From Chromera velia (taxonomy: Eukaryota > Sar > Chromeraceae), in NCBI GenBank assembly GCA_018398765.1, contig JAHBMJ010000814.1, positions 1 to 20,656 of the forward strand: a stretch of DNA of 20,656 bases, given 5' to 3'. Under the pieces are notes generated by a model. It was not told the origin of the DNA. It saw nothing but the letters and a program-made list of their open reading frames with translations, and searched no databases. A program made the translations under genes and the position numbers. Numbering within the stretch: position 1 is the stretch's first letter; every line of letters starts with the position of its first letter. Positions 8,925-18,806 of this stretch are shown piece by piece.

Positions 8925-11632
8925 GTGGAGCACGACATTCAGATTGTAACACAACAGAACTTCGACCAAAATATCCGCAAATTTCGGGACGACAAAGTGA
9001 GCGCTGTTCTGTTCTACAAGAAAGAAGCCGCTGCGAAGAAGATGATCGACGGATGGTACAACAAGGCCGCGAAGGATTTGAAGGGAATGATCAAGGTGGC
9101 GGCTCTGGACTGTGACGACTCCCCGGTTTTCTGCAAACAACAAAACGTGAAGGAGTACCCGAGTATCGTCATTTATCCGCCTAACCCCCTCCCGGCAACG
9201 CCGTACGAGGTCGGCCTCTTCCTCTTCCTCTTCCTCCGCCTCTGCCTGTGTATGAAGGCAAGGCTGTGCACGAAAAGGGACGGGTGTGCTGCGGAAGCTC
9301 TTCTGAGGGGATGGGTAGATAAACAGGAGGACATACCCACGAATGAGAGACATACTACAGAAGTCAATCAGGCATACAGAAAGAAATTGCAGTCCCTCTC
9401 TTTCAGTTGACTGCAGGGAGGGAGGGCGGAGGCGGGCACTGCAGGGCCATGCATTAAGATGAAGTTCTTATTTGAGTAACCAAAGAAGATGTTGAACATG
9501 ACTGCTTTCGTGTGTGCCTGCCAGTTTTGACCTGAGTGAGTGTGCAAGTGTGTGTGTGTGCAGGGTGAGATGACGGAGGCCGCTTTCAAGAGCCACGTGA
9601 CGAAGTTCATTCCCGGGAGCAATGTGAAGAAGATCGCAAAGGCAGACATCGACACATTCCTCTCATCTGACGTTGCTATCCCTAAGGTAGGTAGGTAGGT
9701 AGGTCCTTCTGTTGTTGTTTTTTTTCTTCTGCGTGGTCTCCGCGTTTCTCCGGGTGTGTGCGCGTTTTTGCAATGTTTCTCTGTGGGCCTGTGCATGTTT
9801 CCATGCCAGCAGAAACGACGGATAATCGCAGAGGTTAAACCACTTGAGTGACGTCAATCTGTTCTAACTATTCTCTTGATTCTTTGTGCACCTGCAAGTA
9901 TGCTTTCCGACAATACGGATATGGCCATGTCTCTGTCACTTTTTCCTTCCCCCCTTTCGCCCGTTTTCCCGTGGCTGCCTGCCTGCCTTTCAGTGTTGAT
10001 GCATCTGTTTTTTTCCTTTCCTTTGTCCTTTTGCCAACCGCCCCTTCCCTCCCTTGCTCCCTCCTTTGCTTTCTCTCTCTCTTCAGGTTCTTCTGTTTAC
10101 AGACAAGAAGGGCGTCCCAACGCTCTACAAAGCCCTGTCTTCCAGCTTCAAGAAGGAGATGAAGTTCGGCCTCGTTGTCAAAGAGGAGGCAGATCTTGTC
10201 TCCAGATTCAAAATCAAAACGTTCCCAACGATCCAGGTGCGCAGACCGGAATGCCGGAAAAAGGAGCGAAGGAAGGGAGGGAGGAAGAACGGAAGAAATC
10301 GTGGGCGCATATGCTTTGAAAGTAAACGATCGGGAAGGCTATATACACAGCAGCGCTCTCGAGTAAGCGGAGCAAAAAACAAGGCCGGCTGGTAAGGATG
10401 TTCTGTTGTTTCAACTTACATTTGACCCGAATGGTTCTCGTCAATCCAACAGAAGGGGCGGCAGGCGGGGGAGCAGTTTCGACCCACAGCACTACAGATA
10501 GACTGAATGACTAGTCGTGTGTCTGGCTTGCCGTCCCGGCCTTTTTTTTGTTTTTGTTTGCAGGTGCACAGGGCGGAGCAGAAGCCGAAGAATTACAGTG
10601 GGGAAATGAAGTACCAGCAGTTGTCTGACTGGTTGAACGTTTTTGTCGAGACGTTCGTTGCTGGGGGGGGATTTCACGAAGACGGTCCCGGGACCTCATC
10701 GGGGGGGGGGGAGAATGCAAAGCCTTGGTTGGTGCAGAGAATTCCGGAGGTCATCAAGGCCTCTCATGGGGATCTGTGCTTTAAGGTCGGTCGGCATCTA
10801 TCGACGGGTGGAAATAAGTAGAAGGGTTCGCTTGTTTTGCCATGTCATGGGTCAGATCTTTGCCCGCATACCTCAGGGGGAAAGTTTTCGATCGATGCAT
10901 ATCGGCTGGGTGCATAGGGTAGCCGAGAGAGAGTAGTGGGGGGTTGTGAGAGAGAGGGGGGCCTTCCTTTCTTTGGTCTTTCGCTTCGAAGACGGTGGGG
11001 TGAGGGGGGCGGTGAGAAACGTACGCAGATAAAACGAGTCTATGTACGTTTTTCTCTGGTACTTTTTTCTTCCCTGCTCTTCCTTGTTGATTCTTTCTCC
11101 TTCCTTTCCGTTTCTCTTTTGCAGAAAGACGACAAGGGGTTGTGTGTGATTTACTTGCGGGAGGGTCCTTTGGAAAACGCAGAGGAGGAAATGTTGGAGG
11201 GGTTGAAAGAGAAGTTCACATCAAATCTGGCAGACAGGTAGGTCAGTGGGGGGGCGGAGGAGTGGCGTTCATGGGTCACTAGGCCTTTGAGATAAAAAGG
11301 CAGTGGTGACACGCATTTGCAGGGAGAGCCCACGGAAAAATTCGATGCCCCAAAAGACTTTTCGGTTTCTTCCTGTCGTGAGTGAGGTGTGGGTGGGGAG
11401 GGGAGTCTGTTAGATAGAAGCCTTTTGTTAATTCTGTTTTCAGAACACGTAGAGAGAGAAAAATCGTTCCTGCGAATTCCTCCTTCTCGCTGGCTGCGGC
11501 ATACACTCTTTCCAAAAAGTGAGAGACAAATATTGGGCCTGGCTGGAGAAAGTCCTCTTTTCTTCGGACGCACTGAAAGGGTCCGGTAGACATGAGCTTC
11601 TGCTGATCATTTGAATGGCTTGATTGAGATCG

Positions 11633-11663
<31 letters not shown>

Positions 11664-12711
11664 CTGTGTGTATGTGCAGAGGGACAACTTTCAGGTGGAT
11701 GTGGATGGACATGGGGGTTGAGGCGGCATGGAAGGAGGTGAGTGCATGTCTTGCGGGGGGAGGTGCTTTCTTTTTCTAGAGTTTGTCTGTCTGTTTGTGT
11801 GGGCGAGACGTGTTCTTTATGTCTCCCCCTTCCTTCTAAGACATACTTGTCTGGCCTCGGTGGTCTCTCAGTCCTTCCAAGAGTTACTGTGCACTCGCAA
11901 GCATGCAAGCCTGCGCGAGAGAACACCTTTCGAAAGCGAGCAGAACGACCCCGTTGATCGACACAGGTCGATTGACTGGGGAGGGAAGCGAAGGCCTGTG
12001 CGATACATCTACAGAAAGAAAAGCAGGCCTGGGGGTTCGCTTTCTGTCTGCTGGTGCAATGACTCGACTTGGCTACTGCCAATGCGTGTGCACGTGCACT
12101 CCAGCGGATCGACTGAGGATTGTGTGCTTTTCACATTCTCCCGAAGGTGTTCTTGTAGCATGCCTCTGATGAATGTGCTACGTAAACTCTCTCGTGTTCA
12201 TTTGATTTCTGCTGCGAGTTTGGAGTTCATCTTTGAAATCGTCTTCTTTTTTCTGTTCTTGTAGGCTCTGTCTGTCTAATTTCTATCTCTCTCCTGGGAG
12301 AGATGTGCTCAGTCACTCCATTCTCTCTCGTGCTTGTGTGACGGGCTTTCTGACTATCCCCGTCTTTGTGGTCTTTTCCTTGCTTCGCGTTCTGTCCTTT
12401 CACTTCACATGCATCGGTCATCCTTTTCTTTTTCTGTTTCTTTCTCCATTTTTTGTCTGTTTGTTTTGTGTGAATCTTCTTGACCGTCAGATGTTCAACC
12501 CCGAGATGTTGCCGTCTGTGGTCGTCTTCAATCCCTACAAGAGACTTCGTTACTGTCCTCTGGAAGGAAAGACAGCGACAGAAGCCTCGGTCTCTGATCT
12601 GATCGACAAAATTCTGGGGGGTGACGGGAGATTCAAGATGGTGCCGGGACAAAAGTTGCCCGAATTTGCAAGTCAGTCAACTGTCGCTCTCACACACACA
12701 CGCACACACAC

Positions 12712-12742
<31 letters not shown>

Positions 12743-13081
12743 CGCAAGTTGCACATTCACTACATGCTCCTTCCCCTCATTTCATGGGCTCGTCTTGCTC
12801 CTCCCCACTCACTCCTTCTGCCTGAAGGATTTTTCGTCATGCATGTCAGTCAGACATGGTCTTCTTCTCTCTGCCTACTCGCCCCGTCATTCTTCCTTCT
12901 TTCTCGAAGGAAGGAAGGAAGGAAGGACCGTTTTAATTAGATCGCAACATAAAAGTCGTCACTCTCTCTCGCTTTCCTTCTCTCACTCGCTCTCGGTGTG
13001 CGTGTGTGCGTGTGCGTGCTTGAGGTGTCTGCAGAGAGGGACAAGGAGGGGAAGGTCAAACCTTCGAAGGAGGAACTTTAA
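8632..13081 (+). CDS. PDI-like ER protein with three CxxC-less thioredoxin folds and KEEL tail
   Basis: Nine exons join in frame: 8632-8734, 8926-9209, 9564-9686, 10087-10236, 10564-10785, 11125-11237, 11680-11737, 12491-12671 and 13035-13081, giving 426 residues. Exon 1 encodes a signal peptide (residues 1 to about 28, with core LLLAGLLAFVCC). The first thioredoxin fold spans about 40-170, with VAALDCDD and VKEYPSIVIYPP and the cis-Pro at P113. The second spans about 171-290, with RFKIKTFPTIQ and P217. The third spans about 295-405, with FRWMWMD and LPSVVVFNPYKRLRY and P359. The position that carries CGHC in true isomerases reads YKKEAAAKKM in fold 1, and no CxxC occurs in folds 2 or 3. The protein is therefore probably a chaperone or adaptor rather than an oxidoreductase. 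The C-terminus KEEL is a KDEL-type ER-retrieval signal. Exon 5 encodes a glycine-rich insert over long G runs. The homology call rests on motif recognition. Confidence 0.88.
8890..8921 (+). repeat. (TC)n tract serving as a polypyrimidine tract
   Basis: About 16 TC units end directly at the tgcag acceptor of exon 2 of the PDI-like gene. Confidence 0.9.
9687..9704 (+). repeat. (GTAG)n microsatellite starting at a splice donor
   Basis: The repeat begins exactly at the donor of exon 3 of the PDI-like gene, so several GTAGG donor-like sites stand four bases apart. Confidence 0.85.
11444..11518 (+). other. Possible cassette exon inside intron 6 of the PDI-like gene
   Basis: The stretch is bounded by a gttttcag acceptor and a gtgaga donor, is 75 bases long, is phase 2 at both ends, and has no stop when joined between exons 6 and 7. 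It would add 25 residues. The direct 6-7 join (NLADR-GTTFRWMWMD) looks more natural for a thioredoxin fold, so I treat this as optional. Confidence 0.3.
11636..11663 (+). repeat. (GT)n microsatellite
   Basis: About 14 GT units lie just upstream of the acceptor of exon 7 of the PDI-like gene. Confidence 0.9.
12691..12741 (+). repeat. (CA)n then (CAGA)n compound microsatellite
   Basis: CA dinucleotides pass into about eight CAGA units, shortly after the exon 8 donor of the PDI-like gene. Confidence 0.9.
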
Positions 13082-13866
13082 GCGAACAACGTCGCGCGTA
13101 GTCAAGTGAAACCTCGCTTTCCTTTGTTTGGTTGGGCTGTGTGGGCTCTGTTCTTCGTTTCTTTCTCTTTTTGGTCTTTGGAGATGAAGAAGGGAGGGAT
13201 TCTCTCCTTTTCTCCCTTCTTTTCCACAGGCACTGTCACTTCAGCAACATTGGTCGCGTCGCGTCTGTCTGTGCGTAGAGAGAGAGACAGACAGGGAGGC
13301 AGAGAAGAAAGAAAGAGAGCTTATCAGTCAGTCTGCACGTGTCCGTGTAGTCTGCTGCAGCTTGCAGAGAGGGAGGGAACGACGAGAGGGGAAGAGTGAC
13401 AAAAGGGGACAGAAAAATGTCACCGCTCCTCCCTTGGACTTTCGTCATTCATTCTGCACCCCGTCTAGATTCCACAAGATAATGTATCTAATTGAAGAGA
13501 AAGGAAAAAAGAAAGGAAGAAAGAAAGACAAACAGAGAGATTGCAGTCAAAAAAGTAGAAGGCACTCAGGTAGGCAGAAGCAAGGAAAGAGCGAAAGAAA
13601 GAAAGAAAGAAAGAAAGAAAAAGGAAACGAAAGCAGCCAGGCAGAACGAAAAGAAAGAACACAAAGAGGACAGGTAGAAAATTCAGAAAAATGTCAATAA
13701 ATGGATACATCAAAAGCGACAGGAAAAATCCTTCGCGTCAACTCTTCAGAAAGGAAGGACGTTTCCTTCCTCGCCGTCTGACAGAATTCGATCGTTCATG
13801 CCTCCTTGGATTTGCATGGAGGGGAATTCAGGGAGCACACAGGCACACATTGTCGGGGAACTTGGT

Positions 13867-13898
<32 letters not shown>

Positions 13899-14606
13899 GG
13901 AGGACCGCCATGTGTATTCATTCCTTCGCTCGAGTTTTTTCCCGTTATGCATGTGTCCATAATTGCGCGGTCTTGCGCTGCATGTGTCAATAAGACTCAA
14001 TATTGAATAGTTTTGGCGTTCACACGTGTTTGCGATTGGACCGATCAATGTGTCGTGCACAAATGCAACAATGGTCATTCATTCATGCGTGAGTGCATGT
14101 GTGTGACTGTGACAAGTAAGTCGCACTAACATCTGTGTGTTTCTGTGTGTGCAAAAATATGATAAACAAGCTCGGCCTTGTCTTCTTGGTAGAAAAAGTT
14201 CCTCTGGGGGTTCACTTTATTAATTAATTCAATTCAATAATTTCAATTGATACTATTAATTTGATAGAAAATACCTAGAAAAATACTATGAACATATTTA
14301 CTTTAATTTAGTAATTCTTACTTATCAGCATCATCATCATACACCATCATCATCTGCCGGGACTACTGGCCCAGCCTGAAACAGTCAAAATTATATTGAG
14401 ACTTCCAACGTTCGGTAAAAAGCTCGACAGCCCTCCGTCTACTACTTTGCCTAACTATAGATGTTGGGCTGATCGAATTTCATAACTTTTGCTTAGATTT
14501 TTGCATTTTTTTCTCAATAGAAACGAAAAAAGCTGAGAAAAACTAGGAGAAAAAAGAAATGAATATCTATGTTATGGCTATAGTTATACGGCGGTGTAAA
14601 ATATAG
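13082..14606. other. Intergenic stretch rich in simple repeats
   Basis: There is no gene I can support. The 5' half has pyrimidine-rich then purine-rich tracts, including (GAAA)n at about 13586-13622 inside a longer A/G-rich stretch (13490-13680). An AATAAA stands at 13696-13701, about 615 bases after the PDI-like stop. From about 14215 the base composition turns sharply AT-rich. Around 14326-14352 there are short CAT/ATC repeats. Confidence 0.5.
13867..13896 (+). repeat. 30-base poly-G run
   Basis: Thirty consecutive G residues. Such a run is slippage-prone and its true length may differ from the assembly. Confidence 0.95.
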
Positions 14607-14611
14607 TTAAT

Positions 14612-15092
14612 TGATGAAAACACAGATCTCTATATAGGGCTATACAGAGATAGATAGACGGTCAGACAAATATGACTCGGTCTATCATGATGCAAATCAC
14701 TGGCATTCACATTTACTGCGATGTCCGGCTACGACACGTACAACTGCCACCTGCCAGTCTGGTTGTTTCCTACATATGGAGAAGATTGTCACTTCTAGTC
14801 ACTTCATACGTACCTTCTTCCTCCTTCCTTTCACAACATTGTTCGTATTCAGATATACGCACTTCAAGCGTGCATGCACGTCGAATTAATTCATGTGAAT
14901 TCCAGTACAGAGCTTGACGTAGCCCCCGCTGACTCTATACATGCGCGCGTACACCTTGATGCACTCGGGCGGCGTATATTCATGCAGGACATGCCTTGGC
15001 TCCCGTGCATTCATTCATTCTCCGCGTCTTGCTATTGTTCGATTCTTTCTGCCCCGCCGACTGCTCGCTTGGCGTTGGTCGGTGCATCATCA
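14612..15092 (-). repeat. LTR, left copy (3' LTR in element orientation)
   Basis: 481 bases with TGATGA..TCATCA ends, about 98 percent identical to 16113-16593 by my count. Short open frames inside it are shared by both copies and have no protein character. Confidence 0.92.
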
Positions 15093-15094
15093 AA

Positions 15095-15117
15095 TGCATT
15101 CCTTTCTTTTTTTGTGG
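15095..15117 (-). other. Candidate polypurine tract
   Basis: On the minus strand an A/G run (AAAAAAAGAAAGGAA) ends a few bases before the 3' LTR. This is where a polypurine tract is expected for plus-strand priming. A six-base TGCATT separates it from the LTR, which is not ideal. Confidence 0.45.
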
Positions 15118-15667
15118 AGCGATTAGAATTATGACTTTGCATTCCTTTCTCTTTTTTCTTTTATATAGATTACACAGAGCAGAACAGACCTTAAACCAAT
15201 TTGAACAACCTTGTGAGTTTGTTGAATCAAGACATGTGTAGTGCTTAGGCTGTTGTTTTGACACGCTCTTTTCTTTTCAGGTCGGACACTCATTCTGACA
15301 TCGAGATTACTTGCAAATAAGTCCCAGACTCAGGTTTTTTGCTCAACCTGTGCGGTCATCATGCATGAAATTTTGAATCCTACTTGACTGTCTGATGACT
15401 GCATGATACTGCATGCGGGTATAAGGTCCATAATTTTTTTCGGACAAACCTGCATGCTCCTGACTCGCGGTCGATACAAAGAGAAAAGAGATGAAGAAAG
15501 ATCAGAAAGAAACCAAAAGGACATGGCTCGACTGAAAGGCGCGACTCTCTCAATCTGCAGCAGAGACACAGCTCACTCTCGTCAGTCTCTCAAACCAATC
15601 GAAAGGATAGTCCCTGAACTCTCACCCTGTCAGTTTCCTCTGCCCTCTTCTCTGTCGGTCAGCTTGT

Positions 15668-16018
15668 TTAACGCCCTCTGGATTGGTCTCTTCTTTCAAA
15701 CCCTCCGTCGTTCCTGCTCCAGTGTCCGCCATCTCTCTCCTCTCTGTCCCTCTCCCTTCTCTCCTCAAACCTTTGGGTGATCTTTGCTTGAAACTCCTCC
15801 CTCACTTTCTTTCCATTGTCGCCCTTTAACTGTCGGTGCGGGTGGGTCACCGGCAGCTGCTTCAATTCATCTCCACTTACTTCCTTTGGAGGCAGAGCAG
15901 GGTCCACAGGCTCCAGCTCGGTCTTCCCAATGTAGATGACGGACTTGTCGTAGATGTTCTTAGATCCTGTGATGTAAGTATTCACACCGGTCCACTTCGT
16001 GGGCAGGAAGCGACCCAT
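15668..16018 (-). CDS. ORF inside the LTR element, 116 residues, unknown
   Basis: The only sizeable open frame of the element's internal region. It starts about 85 bases past the primer-binding-site candidate, in element orientation. It opens MGRFLPTKWTGVNTYITGSK, has a mixed protein-like first 80 residues (IYDKSVIYIGKTELEPVDP, then LPVTHPHRQLKGDNGKK) and ends in a strongly charged Arg/Glu/Asp tail. I recognise no family. There is no zinc knuckle, protease or polymerase motif. It could be a reduced gag or a host gene fragment picked up by the element. Confidence 0.5.
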   Translation of the reverse strand: MGRFLPTKWTGVNTYITGSKNIYDKSVIYIGKTELEPVDPALPPKEVSGDELKQLPVTHPHRQLKGDNGKKVREEFQAKITQRFEERRERDREERDGGHWSRNDGGFERRDQSRGR

Positions 16019-16102
16019 CGTCCATCAACGACCTTGAAAGCACTCGAGCGAGAATAGAAAGAGAAGAAAGGAACCGAGGGTCAGGGCTGTCGCCCTACTT
16101 CC

Positions 16103-16110
16103 TGTCACCA
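16103..16110 (-). other. Candidate primer binding site
   Basis: TGGTGACA on the minus strand, two bases after the end of the 5' LTR. The octamer is complementary to a tRNA 3' end TGTCACCA. The matching tRNA cannot be named from this window. Confidence 0.55.
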
Positions 16111-16112
16111 AT

Positions 16113-16593
16113 TGATGAAAACACAGATCTCTATATAGGGCTATACAGAGATAGATAGACGGTTAGACAAATATGACTCGGTCTATCATGATGCAAATCA
16201 CTGGCATTCACATTTACTGCGATGTCTGGCTACGACACGTACAACTGCCACCTGCCAGTCTGGTTGTTTCCTACATATGGAGAAGATTGTCACTTCTAGT
16301 CACTTCATACGTACCTTCTTCCTCCTTCCTTTCACAACGTTGTTCGTATTCAGATATACGCACTTCAAGCGTGCATGCACGTCGAATTAATTCATGTGAA
16401 TTCCAGTGCAGAGCTTGACGTGGCCCCCGCTGACTCTATACACGCGCGCGTACACCTTGATGCACTCGGGCGGCGTATATTCATGCAGGGCATGCCTTGG
16501 CTCCCGTGTATTCATTCATTCTCCGCGCCTTGCTATTGTTCGATTCTTTGTGCCCCGCCGACTGCTCGCTTGGCGTTGGTCGGTGCATCATCA
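16113..16593 (-). repeat. LTR, right copy (5' LTR in element orientation)
   Basis: 481 bases with the same ends as 14612-15092. It is followed directly by the TTAAT target duplication. Confidence 0.92.
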
Positions 16594-16636
16594 TTAATAA
16601 ACCGATTATACTCGATCAGTTTAGATTACATTGTAT

Positions 16637-17319
16637 GACCTTTTCAGATCTATAGCTAGTGACCTCGCTTACATAGTGGCGTTAGCTGTAATGTAGGAAT
16701 AGAGGAATGATCTGAATAGTTACGGTAAAATTCAAGTTAGTTACAAAAAAAACGTAACTTTACGTTTTCTTTAAATGGGTCTATATCTTACGTTAAAAAC
16801 GTAACTTTAAGTAACTTTAAGATTTAAGGCCTAAATGTACCGCTATCAGCTCCATCCACGCTACCCGTGCAACAACCACCAGTAAGTTTACTGACACAAT
16901 CAAGTGTAATCAAGTCTAGAATCAAGTGGCCAACCTTCTGGCCAGTGGCCAACAGCCAATCCATCCCTTCTTTCCTAGCTTCTTTCTTGGCTTGAGAGAG
17001 GGGCCTGGAAGAGCTCCACCTTCAAAGATCCCGGGCCCTCCCCCAGTCTGGGCCCCAGAACCAGGAAGAGGAGGGGGGACCATCAAGAGGCCAGGAGGAG
17101 AGGAGGAAGCAGACTCTAAGGGAGTGGGGGACTTTAAAAGAGGGGGAGAGGAAGGATAGATTGAGACTACCAAGTCAGTCTGGTGATTTACTGAATTAGG
17201 TTGACGATAAAACTTGAAAACGCCCGCTATCATTAATTACTACCACACGACTTCAGCAAACTTGAATGTCTAAGCTTCGAATAAATCGAATCAGCCCTCA
17301 ATTACTACAATAAGAATGA

Positions 17320-17355
<36 letters not shown>

Positions 17356-17735
17356 CCTCTGTTAAACTTAAACATTATATGAACAACGATTGTTGCATCC
17401 TATAGGTTGTATCAAATCCGTGTTTCTAAATTAGTTATGAATCAGTTTGCAATTAGTTGATGCAACTTCGTAGTTAACGCTTGTTGTTCAGGTGCCTAAG
17501 GATAACTTTGTATAAATTACGCCCTTAACTGTAATGCGAGGGTGACCTCTATAAGATAAAACGGCGACAGTGCTCTAGGACACCACTAATCACTAATCAC
17601 TAAACATTTATATTTCAACTTATATTATGCACCACACAAAACATAACATGACCATGTATATGTAACAAAGTTATATTAGTTACGGCTAACGCCACTATGT
17701 AAATTTAGCGAGTCTAGTCTATAGTTCAAGATCTG
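16637..17735. mobile_element. Probable element with terminal inverted repeats, about 1.1 kb
   Basis: The sequence at about 16670-16691 (TACATAGTGGCGTTAGCTGT core) returns inverted at about 17680-17702 with one mismatch. Weaker inverted similarity continues outward to AGATCT on both sides (16637 and about 17735). The interior is AT-rich with AACGTAACTTTA-type repeats near 16745-16830, a purine-rich GC island at 16980-17160, and an (AT)n tract. There is no transposase-like open frame. I could not fix the exact ends or a target duplication, so the class (MITE-like, hAT or other) is open. Confidence 0.55.
17325..17354. repeat. (AT)n microsatellite
   Basis: About 15 AT units inside the inverted-repeat element. 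Confidence 0.95.
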
Positions 17736-18782
17736 ATGTCACATTAACTATATGATTTTAAATTACCATAATGATTATTTTTACTTTTTTTTTTGCCAAA
17801 TGATCCCCAATTTTCCAATGCGGGAGGCGGTGGACTACACGGGTACGGGGGGGCGCGCGGGGCACTCGTGCTCGTACGGTTTACAAGCAGGTCTGCGAGC
17901 GGGGTGCATGCTACGTACGGCGTCTCCGTTCTTCTCCCTTTTTCTCCCCTTTTTAAATTTCTTTATCATGCTTACTACTCACAATTTCACTCCCCTGGAA
18001 AACAAGTCGTGCCTCAGGGATGAACCGACCGAACCGACTGAACTGACTGAACTTATCGAACTGCAGGAACTGAACTAAGAGAGAAACCTTTGCTTGTACG
18101 TCTTCGGTAGAAAAGATAGGGAATCAAAGGAGATTGAGAGTTTTGATCTTTTTCTCTCTCCGTCTCCTCCCGTTCCGCCTCGGGTGATTTTCTTTAGAGG
18201 TCATCTGACAGACCTCTAACTGACACGAAGTGACAGAAGGAATCTCACTGGCCCGTTACCCTTAGGGGAAAAAAAGGACACAGAAACAGAGGAGTCCATC
18301 TCCGTCCTTTCTGTTCCTCCTGAAGTATTTGTTTTTTCCCTTTCCTTCTCGTTTCCCCCTCCGCTCGGGCGTGCCAGTGCTGTTCTGGCGCTTTGATCGG
18401 TCATGAGGACCCTCTTCCGGGCGAAATGCAGGCAGTCCTCGATCGTCTCAAGGGTGGGATAGAGAGCGTGTTGTAACTCAGCCTGTAAGAGAACTACCAG
18501 ATGAAGCAAAAGCCTGTTTGTTTAGAGGTGGGGCCCCACTTCTGTCAGGCTCCCATCGATTCAATTTACCCCAGTGGGGCCTAAGTCGAAAGTTTAAGTC
18601 TATGTATGACGCTCGAGATTGGCCAGAGTCTATACGGCTCACCGGCTTTAACCCCATACATCATCATCATCATCATCAATGCGGCAATGCCCGCAAACAG
18701 CTAGGTACGCATTGTATTGTTTACTAAATCGTTTACAACTCTGTATAATACAACGTGACTTGAAACGTCTTTAATATTAGAG
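17736..18782. other. Stretch without a supportable gene
   Basis: It contains imperfect GAACTGACC-type repeats (18021-18077), the palindrome GTGGGGCCCCAC (18528-18539) with a partner GTGGGGCC at 18574-18581, and (ATC)n at about 18658-18679. A minus-strand frame at 18216-18482 follows a ttctcttacag acceptor-like site, but I cannot link it to any gene. Confidence 0.4.
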
Positions 18783-18806
18783 GACGTCTATCTAGACGTC
18801 TATCTA
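18783..18806. repeat. Two tandem copies of GACGTCTATCTA
   Basis: The 12-base unit is at 18783-18794 and 18795-18806. The first unit and the start of the second also form an inverted repeat, GACGTCTA..TAGACGTC. The second copy overlaps the stop codon of the oxygenase gene. Confidence 0.85.

Larger units (their letters stand above)
14607..16598 (-). mobile_element. Complete compact non-autonomous LTR retroelement
   Basis: Two direct repeats of 481 bases (14612-15092 and 16113-16593) flank 1,020 internal bases. Each starts TGATGA and ends TCATCA, the TG..CA ends of LTRs. The five bases outside are TTAAT on both sides (14607-14611 and 16594-16598), a target-site duplication. The two LTRs differ at about ten positions without indels, nearly all transitions, so the insertion is young. 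On the minus strand the first LTR is followed after two bases by TGGTGACAGG (a primer-binding-site candidate), and the last LTR is preceded by a purine-rich tract, which fixes the orientation as minus. The internal part is too short for reverse transcriptase and integrase, so the element would depend on a partner. Confidence 0.92.

Noticed and set aside
11517-11590. Frame KVRDKYWAWLEK as an exon of the PDI-like gene
   Set aside because: No acceptor gives this frame in phase with exon 6 without a stop, and the direct join of exons 6 and 7 fits the fold.
13465-13713. Phe/Leu-rich hydrophobic minus-strand frame
   Set aside because: It is a translation of the (GAAA)n purine tract.
14672-15134. 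Open frames inside the LTRs as genes
   Set aside because: They occur in both LTR copies, are short and overlapping, and carry no protein signature.
16926-17233. Pro/Gly-rich frames on both strands
   Set aside because: They arise from a purine-rich island inside the inverted-repeat element and show no conserved motif.
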